Source of the DNA: Spirosomataceae bacterium TFI 002
GTDB taxonomy: Bacteria > Bacteroidota > Bacteroidia > Cytophagales > Spirosomataceae
Length of the DNA stretch: 64,000 bases
Direction: 5' to 3'
Assembly (NCBI GenBank): GCA_900230115.1
Contig: LT907983.1
Span: 1,736,001-1,800,000 of the forward strand
The position numbers and the translations under genes are program-made. Positions 51,674 to 60,251 of this stretch are shown piece by piece; within the stretch, counting starts at the first letter, position 1, and each line of letters opens with the position of its first letter. Under the pieces are notes generated by a model, which ran no database searches, was not told the DNA's origin, and saw only the letters and a program-made list of their open reading frames with translations.

Positions 51674-53155
51674 TTAGAACGGTGTTGGTGTAGGAAGGTA
51701 AATCTCGAAAATTGCTCCGTTCGGTTTGTTGTTTTTTGCAAAAATCAATCCTTTGTGATTGAGTACTATTCGCTCACATATTGCCAATCCTATTCCATTT
51801 CCTTCGTAAGCTTTTTTGTCGTTTAGTTGAGTAAAAGCCACGAACATTTCGTGAGATTGATTCTCCCCAAAACCTATTCCATTGTCAGAAAACGAGATTT
51901 TTACATACCTAAGGTTTTTATCCAAGCCTGGTAGTTTCAACTCATCGGCAGATAACTCAGAACTTTTAATCTGTATTTCAACAGGTACGTTTGGTCTATG
52001 GAATTTTAAGGAATTGTTAATCAGGTTTTGGAAAAGTTGATAAGCTTGAACAGGATCCATGTCCAGTTGTGGCAAATCAAAATCAACCACAGCATCTACT
52101 TCTTTTATTTTCAGTTCAAAATCCTCCTTAACTCGCTCAATTATACTGTTTAACTCTATAGGTTGAGTTGCAATTTCTTTTTTACTCAATGAAGATAAAT
52201 TCAAAATGCCTTGCATAAGACTGTGCAAGCGAGCAATAGATTTCCTCATTTTACCCCAATATACCAGCGACTTTTCGTCTAACTTATCTTGAGTTGAAGT
52301 TGCAAATCTATCTGCAAATACTTGAATTTTCCTAAGTGGTTCTTGTAAATCGTGAGAAGCAAAGGAGGCGAAGTTTTTAAGTAAGTAGTTGGTTTTCTCT
52401 AGCTCCACAATAGTCATGGAAAGCGAATTCTCAGCTTCTTTCAAAGTTGTAATATCAGAAACGTAACCCATCATATGAGTTACTCTAGAATCCTCCATAC
52501 TGATCGCTTTCGCACGAGCCGATAAGATTTTTATCTCTCCACTTGGAGTAATAATTCTGTGTTGATAATCACCATTTTGATAACCATTTTCGATAAAGAA
52601 TTTGTTCTGAGCAAGTATATAATCTACATCATCGGGATGTACATATTCTAAATAAGTTTCTATGGAAATAGAATCCTCCTCTTCAGGGTTTATTCCGAAG
52701 ATTTCGAACATTCCTTTGGACCAAAATATTTCATTCTCCTCTATATTATAATACCAGGTTCCAAATTTTAAACCAATCTCAGCTTCTTTGAAAGACTCGA
52801 AAAGACTCTCATTTTTTCTTTCAAATTCAAACTTTGGACTTGAAAGTTGACACATATAAAAATCAGAATCCTCTCTATGTAACTTGCTGATTTTTAACTT
52901 ACTATATTTTGTAGTATTTAATGCGAGCTTTGTGATATCTATTCCTTGATCACTTTTATCTCCATACAACTCTTTTACTAAAAGAAGTAAATGCTCTCTA
53001 GTCTCTAAAGACTGGATTTTATCTTCCGCATTTCTGTTTTCTTGAAGTATCTTTTCAAATTTATCGTCAACTATAAAAACAGGATGATCAAATTCGTTAA
53101 GAATTGTAGAATCAAAAATTGTCGTTTTGGAATGGGTCACTTCTGCTTGATTCAT
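51674..53155 (-). CDS. Soluble PAS-domain sensor histidine kinase
   Basis: A 493-residue kinase with no membrane segment, so it senses a cytoplasmic signal. An N-terminal PAS-like part (about 15-110) and a PAS_3 domain (about 125-245: FGTWYYNIEENEIFWSKGMF, EYVHPDDVDYI) are followed by a HisKA helix with the phospho-His in FASHDLQEPLRKIQVF near residue 262 and an HATPase domain (LFQNLINNSLKFHR, FSDNGIGFGE, GNGIGLAICERIV). It begins one base inside the stop of the NtrC-type gene, so the two form a two-component pair controlled together with rpoN. The likely partner is that activator. Confidence 0.9.
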   Translation of the reverse strand: MNQAEVTHSKTTIFDSTILNEFDHPVFIVDDKFEKILQENRNAEDKIQSLETREHLLLLVKELYGDKSDQGIDITKLALNTTKYSKLKISKLHREDSDFYMCQLSSPKFEFERKNESLFESFKEAEIGLKFGTWYYNIEENEIFWSKGMFEIFGINPEEEDSISIETYLEYVHPDDVDYILAQNKFFIENGYQNGDYQHRIITPSGEIKILSARAKAISMEDSRVTHMMGYVSDITTLKEAENSLSMTIVELEKTNYLLKNFASFASHDLQEPLRKIQVFADRFATSTQDKLDEKSLVYWGKMRKSIARLHSLMQGILNLSSLSKKEIATQPIELNSIIERVKEDFELKIKEVDAVVDFDLPQLDMDPVQAYQLFQNLINNSLKFHRPNVPVEIQIKSSELSADELKLPGLDKNLRYVKISFSDNGIGFGENQSHEMFVAFTQLNDKKAYEGNGIGLAICERIVLNHKGLIFAKNNKPNGAIFEIYLPTPTPF

Positions 53156-54642
53156 TACTTTTTCAAATGCTTGAGCTTGTTGTAAAGGGTTTTTCTATCA
53201 ATATTCAACAGCTTCGCAGCTTTACTTTTATTAAAATTTACTTTTTTAAGAGTGTCTAAAATCAAATCATATTCAGCTTCTACAGCTGCATCTTTAAGGT
53301 CCTTGGGATCATGAATATCCTGTTCTTTGGAATGATTCTCATAATTCGCCGAAGAGTTATTCTCCATTTGAAGATCCTTTGAATTCGCCATTACATTCGG
53401 TACGCTTATTTGGGTTTGATCTCCAAAAAACACCAACTTATGGTTACTCACCTCATAGGGCAAATTCGCTACTTTAATAGAATCACTTTCGGCCAATAAT
53501 GTCGCTCTTCTAATCACATTGTTTAGTTCACGTAAATTACCGTACCAAGGGTACTCAAGAAATATTTCGCTCACTTCAGCATTAAAGCCTTTCACATTTT
53601 TACCCAATTCTTGGTTTACCTTTTCCAGGAAAAAGTGGGCAAACTCCATGATATCATCATTTCTTTGCCTTAACGGAGGTACTTCAATTGTAAATTCATT
53701 GAACCTATAGTAAAGGTCTTCTCTGAACTTCCCGCTCCAACTCGCATTGAGCAATCTCTCATTGCTAGCTACTATTATTCTTACATCTACGTCTATTTCT
53801 TTTACGCCGCCAAGTCTTCTTACTTTTCGCTCTTGCATCACTCTCAAAAGCGAAACCTGTACATCGTAAGATAAATTTGCGACTTCGTCCAAAAATAGGG
53901 TACCGCCATTTGCCATTTCAAAATGACCGATTTTCTGCTGAAGTGCTCCAGTAAATGCACCCTTTTCGTGCCCAAAAAGCTCACTACCGGCAAGTTCCTT
54001 GCTTAGTGCCCCGCAGTCCATCGCGACGAAAGGTTTGTTACTCCTCGTGCTTCTATTATGTATCTCTTGAGCTATTGCCTCCTTTCCAGACCCACTTTCT
54101 CCATAAATAATCACACTGAAATTCGTTGGAGAAACCAAGTCGAGTTGTTTTACTAGGTTTTTCCCTACCTGGCTATTACCAAAAATATATTTCTTAGAGG
54201 ATTTTTTGGATGGCTTTTTAGCCTTTGTTTTAGGGCTTGTCTCATCTCCCCCCACTGAGCCAGGTTCTTCCTGTTCTTCATCTGTGGCTTTAAGAGATTG
54301 ACGGATAGTATTTAATATTTCATCTGGAAATAATGGCTTGGTGACGTAATCAAACGCACCATTTTTTAGCACATTAATGGCTATTTTGATATCGGAATAG
54401 CCAGTAATGATAATCACAGGAACACGCGGATAAATTTCCTTTACTTTTTGTAAAAGAACATTGCCGTTCATGTCATCCAATTTGAAATCTAGAAGAATAA
54501 CATCTGGTTTAATTTCTTCCAAAATTTTCAAACCACTTGCACCCGTAAGGGCTGTACGTACTTCGAATTCGTTTCTTTCCAGAAACCGTTTCATCAATAA
54601 GCAAATATCCTCATCATCATCAATAATTACGATCTTTTTCAT
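53155..54642 (-). CDS. Sigma-54-dependent response regulator (NtrC family)
   Basis: A 495-residue three-domain activator. The receiver (1-120) has IIDDDED, the phosphoacceptor Asp in VILLDFKLDDMNG near residue 52, and the Lys in YVTKPLFP. The AAA+ domain (about 155-390) has Walker A GESGSGKEAIA near residue 181, the sigma-54 contact loop GAFTGA near 231, Walker B GGTLFLDEVANL near 247 and an arginine finger region. The C-terminal Fis-type helix-turn-helix is KSKAAKLLNIDRKTLYNKLK. All elements needed to drive RpoN are present. It overlaps rpoN by 4 bases, an arrangement that ties activator dose to sigma-54. Confidence 0.95.
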   Translation of the reverse strand: MKKIVIIDDDEDICLLMKRFLERNEFEVRTALTGASGLKILEEIKPDVILLDFKLDDMNGNVLLQKVKEIYPRVPVIIITGYSDIKIAINVLKNGAFDYVTKPLFPDEILNTIRQSLKATDEEQEEPGSVGGDETSPKTKAKKPSKKSSKKYIFGNSQVGKNLVKQLDLVSPTNFSVIIYGESGSGKEAIAQEIHNRSTRSNKPFVAMDCGALSKELAGSELFGHEKGAFTGALQQKIGHFEMANGGTLFLDEVANLSYDVQVSLLRVMQERKVRRLGGVKEIDVDVRIIVASNERLLNASWSGKFREDLYYRFNEFTIEVPPLRQRNDDIMEFAHFFLEKVNQELGKNVKGFNAEVSEIFLEYPWYGNLRELNNVIRRATLLAESDSIKVANLPYEVSNHKLVFFGDQTQISVPNVMANSKDLQMENNSSANYENHSKEQDIHDPKDLKDAAVEAEYDLILDTLKKVNFNKSKAAKLLNIDRKTLYNKLKHLKK

Positions 54643-56084
54643 AGCACGATTTGTTTTCTTTGGTTAGACGAAGGGATATTTTCGCTAAGTCTATATTTAG
54701 TTATTGTTCTTCTTGTTAGGCTTATTCCTTCTTCAATGAGGAGTTCCTGAATTGCTTTATCGGAAAGTGGGCTACTCTTATCTTCATTTAAGATTAAGTC
54801 TCTCACCTTACTTTGAACCTCCACATTGCTAACTTCTTTTCCGTTATCCATTTTTATTTTTTCGGAAAACAGGTCTTTCAAATTAATGACTCCAAGTGGC
54901 GTTTCGGCATATTTATTACTCGTAACTCTAGACACAGTACTAATCGTCATGTCAATCAAGCTGGCGACATCTTTAAGCCTCATTGGCTTTAAGTCTTTGG
55001 GATCACCACTCATTAAATAATCTGCTTGAAGCATAGCTATCGTTTTAATTACCGCAGTCATTGTTTCCTCTCGCTGCTTGATAGCATCAATGTACCACAA
55101 GGCCGATTTAATTTTGGACTCGGCATAAGTCTTGGCTTTCTTGTCGCTTGTTCTCTCAATAGCAGATATGTAGTCACTATTTAGGTCCAAAGCGTATTTG
55201 CCTTTTCCTATAAGGTAACTAAAGAGCTTTCCATTGTTTTCCAAAATTCTATAATCTGGAACCACCGAATGATTTTCAGATGCATGATTGTCCGCCCCAT
55301 CCAACAACATTGGAGGAATAGACTTTATCAGTTTTACTATTTCAAAAATATCTTCTTTAGAATAATCAAACTGCTCCTCAATTTTGGAATAATCATGGCT
55401 AACTAAAAGCTCAAAGTTTTCATTCAAAAGCCTAATCGCCTTTTCTCGAATAATTTTTGGGCCTTGATGTTCTAATGTAATTTTGATTATCAAATAATCT
55501 TTAAGATCAAATGCCGCAAACCCATATGGTTCTATCTCATTGATCATTTTTTTGACTCTCAGTACCTCAGCAGCTTCGTAGACTTTCCCTTTAGAAAAAC
55601 TAATATCGTCTACCAATCGATCTATATCACAATTAAGAAAACCCCTATTATTGGTATTGTAGATTATAAACTTTCCAATCACCCTCGCTTGTGGGGTTTT
55701 GCACAAAAACCTAAATTGCTTAAAGATCTCTTCTTGAAAAGAATCATCCTTAGTTCTATTTGCATTTTTTCGATCTTTCCAGTCTTCTAAATCAGCATTT
55801 AAATCATTTTTCCTAGATTTATAAAAGTCCTCGTTTGAGCTGCTAGAATGATCATTCATCTCCGAAGTGTTTCGGGGGCCGTTTTGATCAAAGTTTTCAT
55901 CTATATTTACCTTTTCAGGGCTAGATGAAGGTTGTTCTTGCAGAAAAGGGTTTTCTAAAATTTCTTTCTTTATGTTTTCTTCAAATTCTTGACGATTGAA
56001 GTAAAGGAAATTTAAGAATTGAATCTGTTGAGGATTTATCCTCAAGCCCTGCTTTTGCGATTGTACTTGAGAGAAAATATTCAT
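54639..56084 (-). CDS. rpoN: RNA polymerase sigma-54 factor
   Basis: The alternative sigma factor that recognises -24/-12 promoters and needs an AAA+ activator. The 481 residues contain region I (QKQGLRINPQQIQFLNFLYF, EILENPFLQEQ), an acidic low-complexity region II (about 60-115), the core-binding domain (about 120-300), and the DNA-binding part with a helix-turn-helix (LKDVASLIDMTISTVSRVTS) and the RpoN box (RRTITKYRLSENIPSSNQRK) at the C-terminus. Start MNIFSQVQ is normal. First gene of the rpoN - activator - kinase operon and divergent from a second kinase gene. The identification is firm. Confidence 0.95.
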   Translation of the reverse strand: MNIFSQVQSQKQGLRINPQQIQFLNFLYFNRQEFEENIKKEILENPFLQEQPSSSPEKVNIDENFDQNGPRNTSEMNDHSSSSNEDFYKSRKNDLNADLEDWKDRKNANRTKDDSFQEEIFKQFRFLCKTPQARVIGKFIIYNTNNRGFLNCDIDRLVDDISFSKGKVYEAAEVLRVKKMINEIEPYGFAAFDLKDYLIIKITLEHQGPKIIREKAIRLLNENFELLVSHDYSKIEEQFDYSKEDIFEIVKLIKSIPPMLLDGADNHASENHSVVPDYRILENNGKLFSYLIGKGKYALDLNSDYISAIERTSDKKAKTYAESKIKSALWYIDAIKQREETMTAVIKTIAMLQADYLMSGDPKDLKPMRLKDVASLIDMTISTVSRVTSNKYAETPLGVINLKDLFSEKIKMDNGKEVSNVEVQSKVRDLILNEDKSSPLSDKAIQELLIEEGISLTRRTITKYRLSENIPSSNQRKQIVL

Positions 56085-56288
56085 GTGATTATTAAGGTTT
56101 AGCTATAGTAATTCAAATTAAGTACCAATTGTTTTCAAGTGAGTGAGAAACTGCACTAAAAAAGCACATAAGACAATGATAATGAACTACTTAATAAATT
56201 TAAATTACTTTTTTAAAACAATTTTTCAAAAAACAGCTTACCAAAGGTGTGTATTTATGGGGAATAAAATAGACATAATTATAAAAGA

Positions 56289-57656
56289 ATGAAATTAAAC
56301 TTTACTAATAAATTATTTATTGTAGCATTCGTTCTCATTTCATTATTAGGCGTTTCCACGATCTATATTTTTGGGAAACTAAATGATGCCAATGACATGG
56401 TTGTACACACCTATCAAGTACAAAAACAACTACAGCTTGTAGAGCGTGAATTTCTTGTAACGGTAGCAGCACAAAGAAGCTTTCTTTTGACAAGCGACTC
56501 GGTTTATACTTCTTATTATGATAGAGCAAGCGAAAGAATGTACGCAAGTGTGGACTCGCTCAAAAGTCTTGTAAAAGACAATGAGTACCAAATGCTCAAT
56601 TGCGATACGCTGAAAGTCTCTTTAAATCGGAGAGACTCGGCATTTAATGCTGAGATCAGCTATTTCAACGACAGCTCAAATAGTAAGGAGCAACGAAATG
56701 CGAAGATTTTGTCGAATTTACCACACTCACAAGAAATCGTGAGAGTGTATAGAAACATGCAATATGAAGAAGAGAAGCATATTACAATGCGAAAGGAAAA
56801 TGTACTCGACAACAGAGCTGCAATCCCTTTCATGATTATATTAACTACACTAGGGGCAATCGCAATTTTGGTTCAGGCGGTGTATTTTCTTAATAAAAGG
56901 CTGAGGACAAAAAGGCTTTCACTTGAAAAAACAAACGCCTTGGTCAAGCAATTAAACCAATCCAACATTGAACTAGAAAGATTTGCCTTCGTAGCCTCTC
57001 ATGACCTTCAAGAACCTCTCCGCAAGATTCAAATATTCTCTGAGAGGTTCAGAACCACTTTTTTGAAAAAGAACGGCGGTAATGATGCTGATTTTTTAAA
57101 GTATTTGGATAGAATTGAAAACTCTGCGAGTACCATGTCCAGTCTGGTTTCGGACTTATTAGAATACTCTAAATTGCAAGGAAAGGTATTGAGAAAAGAA
57201 AATTTAGATATTGCTCACCTATTTGGCAACAAAATAACTGAGGTGCTTGCAGATGGTAACGTTTCTTATAAGTATTACAACAAATCTAAACAATCGCCAC
57301 TGGTAAGTGTGATGCCTTCTCAAATTGATCAACTTCTCCAAAACTTGGTTGATAACGCTGTAAAATATAGAGACAGCTCAAAGCCGTTATTGAAACTGGA
57401 ATTGGAATATGAAAAAATAGAAGGCGAAGAGTCTTTTCATAAGTTTAGTTTCAGCGATAACGGTATTGGATTTGAACCACAATACAAGGAGAAAATTTTT
57501 GACGTTTTTAGTAGGCTAGTGAACAAGCAGGAAATTAAAGGTACCGGTATGGGACTTAGCATATGTAAACAAATCATGCTAAATCATGATGGAAAAATTG
57601 AGGCTTCTTCCATATTAAAAGAAGGAACTACAATAAGTATTTATTTTCCAGCTTAA
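56289..57656 (+). CDS. Membrane sensor histidine kinase with CHASE3-like sensor
   Basis: A 455-residue kinase with two membrane helices (about 8-25 and 178-198) around a periplasmic helical domain of about 150 residues (QLQLVEREFLVTVAAQRSFL, LLTSDSVY), which has the CHASE3 pattern. The HisKA phospho-His lies in VASHDLQEPLRKIQIF near residue 237; the HATPase part shows LLQNLVDNAVKYRD, FSDNGIGFEP and GTGMGLSICKQIM. The kinase core closely resembles that of the PAS kinase at 51674, so the two are paralogues with different sensors. It has no adjacent regulator and is divergent from rpoN. Confidence 0.9.
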   Translation: MKLNFTNKLFIVAFVLISLLGVSTIYIFGKLNDANDMVVHTYQVQKQLQLVEREFLVTVAAQRSFLLTSDSVYTSYYDRASERMYASVDSLKSLVKDNEYQMLNCDTLKVSLNRRDSAFNAEISYFNDSSNSKEQRNAKILSNLPHSQEIVRVYRNMQYEEEKHITMRKENVLDNRAAIPFMIILTTLGAIAILVQAVYFLNKRLRTKRLSLEKTNALVKQLNQSNIELERFAFVASHDLQEPLRKIQIFSERFRTTFLKKNGGNDADFLKYLDRIENSASTMSSLVSDLLEYSKLQGKVLRKENLDIAHLFGNKITEVLADGNVSYKYYNKSKQSPLVSVMPSQIDQLLQNLVDNAVKYRDSSKPLLKLELEYEKIEGEESFHKFSFSDNGIGFEPQYKEKIFDVFSRLVNKQEIKGTGMGLSICKQIMLNHDGKIEASSILKEGTTISIYFPA

Positions 57657-57675
57657 ATTAATTACAGCACCGAAA

Positions 57676-58116
57676 CTATGATAACTTACCACTGATTTTA
57701 TCCTCAATTTCTAATATTTCATCTTCAATTTCAGCGGCACGTAATAATTGCTCTTCTGCAGGATTAAGTTCAGTGGCATAGATCACCCTGTCAAGTATAT
57801 TACTTAGGATATTGTTTGTTTCAATCTTTTCGATCGCCTTGGCTGCACTTGTCTCTGCCAATGGTATTAAGGCATTTACAGCAAACGAATACTTTTTACC
57901 CAACAATTTTGAAAGTAGTAATGAAGACAATTGCCTCGTAACGATATTGGGTGTAAAGTTGCTTTGAACATGATTGTTAGCCTTTGCCTTAAAAGGGTTA
58001 AGTGAACTTAACAAGCCTGATGACCCAAAATTAAATGACTCTTCTAATTCATTTATTCTTCGCTCTAGGCTCGATTTATATATTTTGAATTCTTCTTTAT
58101 TTTTAAAATTTCCCAT
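57676..58116 (-). CDS. Hypothetical protein downstream of a holin-family gene
   Basis: I do not recognise this 146-residue protein. It opens with a charged helix (EEFKIYKSSLERRINELEE), has a middle hydrophobic stretch (RQLSSLLLSKLLGKKYSFAV) and ends with an acidic helix (AEIEDEILEIEDKISGKLS). It could associate with the membrane. It starts 20 bases after the holin-family gene on the same strand, and pairs like this are common next to YtxH genes in Bacteroidota, which suggests a shared envelope role. That role is inferred from context only. Confidence 0.7.
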   Translation of the reverse strand: MGNFKNKEEFKIYKSSLERRINELEESFNFGSSGLLSSLNPFKAKANNHVQSNFTPNIVTRQLSSLLLSKLLGKKYSFAVNALIPLAETSAAKAIEKIETNNILSNILDRVIYATELNPAEEQLLRAAEIEDEILEIEDKISGKLS

Positions 58117-58136
58117 GATCAGATATGCTTAAATGT

Positions 58137-58505
58137 TTAGTATAATTCTTCCTCGTCATCGTCTTCATCCAATAATTTCAAAATTTGGAAAGAAATAGAT
58201 CTCCTAATTCCGCTACCGCCATTGAATAAGGCAATTGCCCCTATGATAAAGAGCAAAGCAGTAATTGCAAATCCCCACACTTGAGAGTCAAGCAAGTTAT
58301 TGAGTACAAAAGCCAAGGTCAAACCTAGAAAAACAAAACTTAGAATTATCATTACGCTACTTAGTACAATCAAAGTAATCTTTGATCCCACTTTAGATGA
58401 CTTGTCTTTTAAGTTGAGTTCAAAAAGCTCTTTCTTAAGTCGAATTAATTCCGACCCTTTTTCTATAAGAGATTTATCTTCTATTGGTTCCACTATCGTA
58501 TTCAT
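58137..58505 (-). CDS. Phage-holin-family (Holin-X, PF07332-like) membrane protein
   Basis: A 122-residue protein with an N-terminal charged helix (about 10-35, LIEKGSELIRLKKELFELNL), two membrane helices (about 42-68, with ITLIVLSSVMIILSFVFLGL, and 76-95) and an acidic C-terminus (LLDEDDDEEELY). This topology is that of the actinobacterial holin-X family, which is common in chromosomes and not a mark of prophage; no phage genes are nearby. First gene of an operon with the next hypothetical gene. Its 5' region contains an inverted repeat at 58587-58605. Confidence 0.72.
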   Translation of the reverse strand: MNTIVEPIEDKSLIEKGSELIRLKKELFELNLKDKSSKVGSKITLIVLSSVMIILSFVFLGLTLAFVLNNLLDSQVWGFAITALLFIIGAIALFNGGSGIRRSISFQILKLLDEDDDEEELY

Positions 58506-58586
58506 ATTTAAATTTTAAGCTTATTAATAATTAATCCAAGACTGCCGCTTCTTAGAAAGCAGACTTGCTCCATCACAGGCATTGAA

Positions 58587-58605
58587 CACTTGATTTCATC
58601 AAGTG
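58587..58605. repeat. Inverted repeat CACTTGAT-TTC-ATCAAGTG upstream of the holin-family gene
   Basis: Two perfect 8-base arms separated by three bases. It lies 82-100 bases upstream of the holin-family ATG, so it could be an operator or a leader hairpin. Confidence 0.5.
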
Positions 58606-58662
58606 AATCCTTTCACACACATTTTGATCTAAAATAACGATAAACAAAAGCTCACTTTAGGA

Positions 58663-58695
58663 AAATAGGCCATTCGAGTGTAGAATGGCCTATTT
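58663..58695 (-). terminator. Terminator of the YtxH gene
   Basis: AAATAGGCCATTC and GAATGGCCTATTT form a perfect 13-bp stem with a 7-base loop; the A run on the plus strand gives the U tract. Confidence 0.87.
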
Positions 58696-58717
58696 ATAAT
58701 TGAGTTGTTTATATTGA

Positions 58718-59008
58718 TCAAACCGCAGCTTTCTTAGAAAAGCTAGTGCTGATTTCTTTAACTTTCTCTTGTCCATTCTCAACTAGATTATTGATTTTAT
58801 CTAGTGACAAACCTTTTTGCTCGTCTACATAATCTTTCAAATCTGACGCAGCTCTATTGATTTTTTTCTTCATTTTTTTTCTTGTAACAACGCCTTTATT
58901 TGGTGCATAAGCAACTCCTATGGCTGCTCCAATTGCAGCGGCAGCTGCTACTCCTAAAATAACTCCTCCTATATTCTTCATACTATTTGTGTTTTTATTG
59001 TTTGACAT
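58718..59008 (-). CDS. YtxH domain-containing protein
   Basis: A 96-residue protein with a short glycine/alanine-rich membrane helix (GGVILGVAAAAAIGAAIGVA, about residues 12-31) followed by APNKG and a Lys-rich helical tail, the standard YtxH layout (PF12732). The start is set at 59008, which gives MSNNKNTNS; an upstream extension to 59104 lacks family character, and a Met at residue 10 is also possible. YtxH proteins are general-stress proteins of unknown biochemical role. It has its own terminator, so it is transcribed apart from the holin-family operon. Confidence 0.82.
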   Translation of the reverse strand: MSNNKNTNSMKNIGGVILGVAAAAAIGAAIGVAYAPNKGVVTRKKMKKKINRAASDLKDYVDEQKGLSLDKINNLVENGQEKVKEISTSFSKKAAV

Positions 59009-59262
59009 ACTCAAGTATATTAAAAAGCGATTCCACACCCCAAAAGCCTTAAACAGGGATAAAGTGTGTAATAATGCGAGTTGAAATTCCCCAATATTGC
59101 TCAAAGTGTAGACTTCACCTTGAGTTTAGAATTTTGATCTCGAGAATGAGTAATAACGCTCTCGTCTAAAAGTAACCTAATAAAGTAACCTTCTTACTGC
59201 CTCAGAATTGAGAAGGAACAGAAGTTTAGGTTTTGGAATTCACACAACCAAATTATATAAAA

Positions 59263-60108
59263 ATGAAAAAGATACTATTGTTTACGTTCGTAGGCCTTCT
59301 ACAATTTGCCTGCACAAATACTGAAAACACACAAGAAGAAAAAGTTGAGGAGGAAGTAGCCAAAGAGATGACTGCCGACGATAAAGCCAACGAAACGGAG
59401 GAAGTAGAAGTCTCGGAAAGTGGGCTCGTCGATCACTCGACCTGGAATACACTCCTGAAAAAAAATGTCAATAATAAAGGTGTAGTTGATTATAAAGGTT
59501 TCAAAAAGGACGAAGAAAAGCTTGATGAATATTTGGCGATGTTATCATCAACACCTCCAGCAAATAACTGGGAATCAAATGAAACATTTGCTTATTGGAT
59601 CAATGCCTACAATGCATTTACAGTGAAGTTGATTTTAGACAATGAGGAAAAGAATATCAAGAGTATTAAAGACATTGGACCTAAAACTCAGATACCATTT
59701 GTAAATACACCTTGGGACATAAAATTCATTGAGATAGGTGGAAAAAAGTTTGACCTCAACAATATTGAACATGGAAAAGTGAGAAGAAAATTTGACGATC
59801 CTAGGTACCACTTTGCCTTGGTATGTGCAGCAGAATCTTGCCCAAGACTAAGAAATGAAGCCTACACCGCAAAGAAATTAGATAAGCAATTAGATGAACA
59901 AGGAGAGGCATTCATGAACTCAGATAAGAATCAAATTTCTGAAGATGGAGTCAAGATAAGCCCATTATTCGATTGGTATAAGAAGGATTTTGAAAAAGCG
60001 ATGCCGGTAGCGAAGTGGATTAATAAATACAGCAAGAATAAAGTAGATCCTGACAGAACAGACTTTGAATACATGGACTACAGCTGGAAACTCAATGGTA
60101 GCTTTTAA
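59263..60108 (+). CDS. DUF547 domain lipoprotein
   Basis: A 281-residue exported lipoprotein. The start at 59263 gives MKKILLFTFVGLLQFAC with a lipid-modified Cys at residue 17; a TTG 30 bases upstream is less likely. An acidic Glu/Thr-rich linker (about 18-55) precedes the DUF547 domain, recognisable by AYWINAYNAFTVKLIL, WDIKFIEIGGKKFDLNNIEH and FALVCAAESCPRLRNEAY. The function of DUF547 is unknown. Upstream is GGAACAGAAGTTT at 59215, a 13-base match with the DUF2383 promoter, but the -10-like element differs. It ends at a strong terminator. Confidence 0.87.
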   Translation: MKKILLFTFVGLLQFACTNTENTQEEKVEEEVAKEMTADDKANETEEVEVSESGLVDHSTWNTLLKKNVNNKGVVDYKGFKKDEEKLDEYLAMLSSTPPANNWESNETFAYWINAYNAFTVKLILDNEEKNIKSIKDIGPKTQIPFVNTPWDIKFIEIGGKKFDLNNIEHGKVRRKFDDPRYHFALVCAAESCPRLRNEAYTAKKLDKQLDEQGEAFMNSDKNQISEDGVKISPLFDWYKKDFEKAMPVAKWINKYSKNKVDPDRTDFEYMDYSWKLNGSF

Positions 60109-60141
60109 TTAAAGACAATATCTTTTAGTTAAGTGTAAACG

Positions 60142-60174
60142 AAAAGCCCTTGCAATCTTTGCTTGGGCTTTTTC
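60142..60174 (+). terminator. Terminator of the DUF547 gene
   Basis: AAAAGCCC and GGGCTTTT form an 8-bp stem around 15 bases in which TTGCAA/TTGCTT can partly pair, followed by a T run. It may also serve the convergent gene. Confidence 0.75.
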
Positions 60175-60251
60175 TCTATGATTCCAAACTCTGTTTTGAA
60201 ATTAAGTTTTTGCCCTATGTTATTATTTATTCAACCTGAGCAAGCGAAGAA

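Noticed and set aside
58137-58505. Holin-family protein as a sign of prophage
   Set aside because: No other phage genes nearby, and this family is common in ordinary bacterial chromosomes.
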